Below, in pieces: positions 33,160 through 34,446 of a DNA stretch of 34,446 bases. Positions within the stretch are counted from its first letter, which is position 1. Every line of letters begins with the position of its first letter. The stretch lies in NCBI GenBank assembly GCA_021841985.1, contig JAKCCP010000257.1:1-34446 (forward strand), in the 5' to 3' direction. The notes under the pieces are model-generated. The model had not been told where the DNA came from and did not search any database. It saw only the letters and a list, made by a program, of their open reading frames with translations. Source of the DNA: Pseudomonadota bacterium (GTDB lineage: Bacteria > Pseudomonadota > Alphaproteobacteria > Acetobacterales > Acetobacteraceae). Both the position numbers and the translations under genes were made by a program.

Positions 33160-34446
33160 ATGCAAAGGCTGTTGATCGCCAATCGTGGCGAGGTTGCGGT
33201 GCGCGTCGCACGCGCTGCCGCCGAGCGTGACATCCACATTATCGCCCTTTATGCTGCCGACGACTTCGGGGCGCCCTATCTGCGCGCCGCCGACGAGACC
33301 GTCGCACTGCCGGGGTCTGGCCCATCGGCCTATCTCGATGCTGACGCAATCCTGGCGGCGGCGGTACAAGTGCACGCCGATGCGCTGCATCCGGGCTGGG
33401 GGTTTCTTAGTGAAAATGCGCGATTTGCCGCAGCCTGCGCCGCCGCCGGACTGCTCTTTGTTGGCCCATCGCCGCAGATACTTGATATTTTTGGTGATAA
33501 AAATCGGGCGCGTGCCGGATCGGCCGAATGCGGTGTGCCGGTTCTCGAAGCCGCGCGGACGCGTGCCGAGGCGGAAGCGCTGCTGGCTACCGGCGCGATC
33601 ATGCTCAAGGCGGTCGCGGGTGGGGGGGGGCGTGGCATGCGGATTGTCCGTTGCCGCGACGAACTTCCGCGCGCCTGGGAGATTTGTGCCGCGGAAGCGG
33701 CTGTGGCGTTCGGCAATTCCGAAATCTATGTGGAGCGACTTTGTGAGCGCGCGCGCCATGTCGAGGTGCAGATCCTCGGCGACGGCCACGATGTCGTGGC
33801 GCTCGGGGCGCGTGAGTGCAGCCTGCAACGCTATCATCGGAAGCTGATTGAGAGCGCGCCCGTCGAAGAATGTGAGACGCTTGTCGCGGCGGCGTGCAAG
33901 ATGGCGCGCGCGGTTGGTTATCGGGGCCTCGGCACCTGGGAATTTCTTCGTAATGAAAAAAATTTCTGGTTCCTTGAGGTCAATCCACGGCTTCAGGTTG
34001 AACATACTGTTACGGAAATGGTGAGCGGGGTTGATCTGGTGCGGGTGCAGCTTGACCTCGCGGAGGGGGCGAGCCTCGATGCGCTTGGCCTCGCCGTGCC
34101 GCCGGCCTTGCGCGGTTTCGCCATTGAGCTACGCATCAATGGCGAAACCATGGTGCCCTCTGGCATGGTACAACCGGCGAGTGGGACGATTACGCGTCTC
34201 GAATTGCCATCCGGTCCGGGTGTGCGTGTCGATCACGCGATCGCTGAAGGCTACGCCCCCTCGCCAGCCTTCGACAGTCTTCTGGCCAAGCTCGTTGTGC
34301 TGGGCGAGACGCGTGCCCAGGTGATACGCCGCGCGCGCCGCGCGCTCGGTGAATTCCATATATCTGGAACAGAAACGAATATTCCCCTCCTCGCGCGCCT
34401 GCTTATGATGCCGGAGGTGATCGCGAATGATGTACATACACGCTTC
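33160..34446 (+). CDS. Biotin carboxylase, 5' part (runs off the right edge)
   Basis: 429 codons are open to the edge. The enzyme carboxylates biotin on a carrier protein with ATP and bicarbonate. Order of features: opening LLIANRGEVAVRV (4-16); HPGWGFLSEN near 85; the ATP-grasp glycine loop GGGGRGM (154-160); ECSLQRYHRK; and EVNPRLQVEHTVTEMVSGVDLV from about 273; then the start of the C-terminal domain. The common subunit motif is NTRLQVEHPVTE; NPRLQVEHTVTE is more typical of pyruvate carboxylase and of very large fused carboxylases, so the gene may continue into carrier or transferase domains. Start: ATG at 33160 with GGAGAGG just upstream. A nine-G run (33622-33630) encodes the glycine loop. 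Confidence 0.93.
   Translation, partial: MQRLLIANRGEVAVRVARAAAERDIHIIALYAADDFGAPYLRAADETVALPGSGPSAYLDADAILAAAVQVHADALHPGWGFLSENARFAAACAAAGLLFVGPSPQILDIFGDKNRARAGSAECGVPVLEAARTRAEAEALLATGAIMLKAVAGGGGRGMRIVRCRDELPRAWEICAAEAAVAFGNSEIYVERLCERARHVEVQILGDGHDVVALGARECSLQRYHRKLIESAPVEECETLVAAACKMARAVGYRGLGTWEFLRNEKNFWFLEVNPRLQVEHTVTEMVSGVDLVRVQLDLAEGASLDALGLAVPPALRGFAIELRINGETMVPSGMVQPASGTITRLELPSGPGVRVDHAIAEGYAPSPAFDSLLAKLVVLGETRAQVIRRARRALGEFHISGTETNIPLLARLLMMPEVIANDVHTRF

Noticed and set aside
1..34446. CRISPR arrays, tRNA or rRNA genes, insertion sequences, prophage genes
   Set aside because: No regularly spaced repeats, cloverleaf sequences, rRNA motifs, transposase or phage proteins were seen on either strand.

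Overview
The window reads as chromosomal DNA of a high-GC alphaproteobacterium, most likely in the Rhodospirillales and possibly Acetobacteraceae. I infer this from strong G/C bias at third codon positions, the miaB-phoH-ybeY-corC gene order, an ATP12 chaperone gene, a rarA-rluC-ATP12 neighbourhood and dense ATGA stop/start overlaps. No rRNA, tRNA, CRISPR array or transposase was seen.

Positions 1-4085 (minus strand) hold the conserved RNA-maturation block miaB-phoH-ybeY-corC, followed by the first ten codons of an unidentified gene running off the left edge. Positions 4292-7168 hold a divergent metabolic pair: an orphan branched-chain-amino-acid-type binding protein (minus) and a PEP mutase/isocitrate lyase-family enzyme plus a short-chain dehydrogenase (plus). 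Positions 7307-14636 (minus) are a housekeeping run: acylphosphatase, ATP12, AsmA-like protein, RluC-type pseudouridine synthase, RarA, a metallophosphatase and a DNA photolyase. Positions 14764-18023 hold gmk and yicC (minus), divergent from a second short-chain dehydrogenase and an MBL-fold hydrolase (plus).

From about 18.1 kb to the right edge the content is accessory metabolism. Leftward run genes for an IclR regulator, an acyl-CoA carboxyltransferase, a small biotin carrier protein and an NMT1-type ABC transporter. Rightward run a tandem-domain CaiB/BaiF CoA-transferase and a five-gene dipeptide-type ABC transporter. An acyl-CoA ligase (minus) then faces a biotin carboxylase (plus) that runs off the right edge. 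Between the IclR gene and the CoA-transferase lies a well-formed double palindrome (TTCCGC-N3-GCGGAA type) overlapping the -35 of a candidate promoter. Together these genes look like a regulon that imports an organic acid or conjugate, activates it to a CoA thioester and carboxylates it. The substrate cannot be read from sequence. The transporter's binding-protein gene carries an in-frame TAG that splits an otherwise intact 511-codon frame.

The most unusual non-coding signal is a roughly 96-99 bp palindromic element present twice (7165-7260 plus, 19579-19677 minus). Its conserved arms start exactly on the TGA stop codon of the upstream gene in both places, while the inner sequences differ but still pair.
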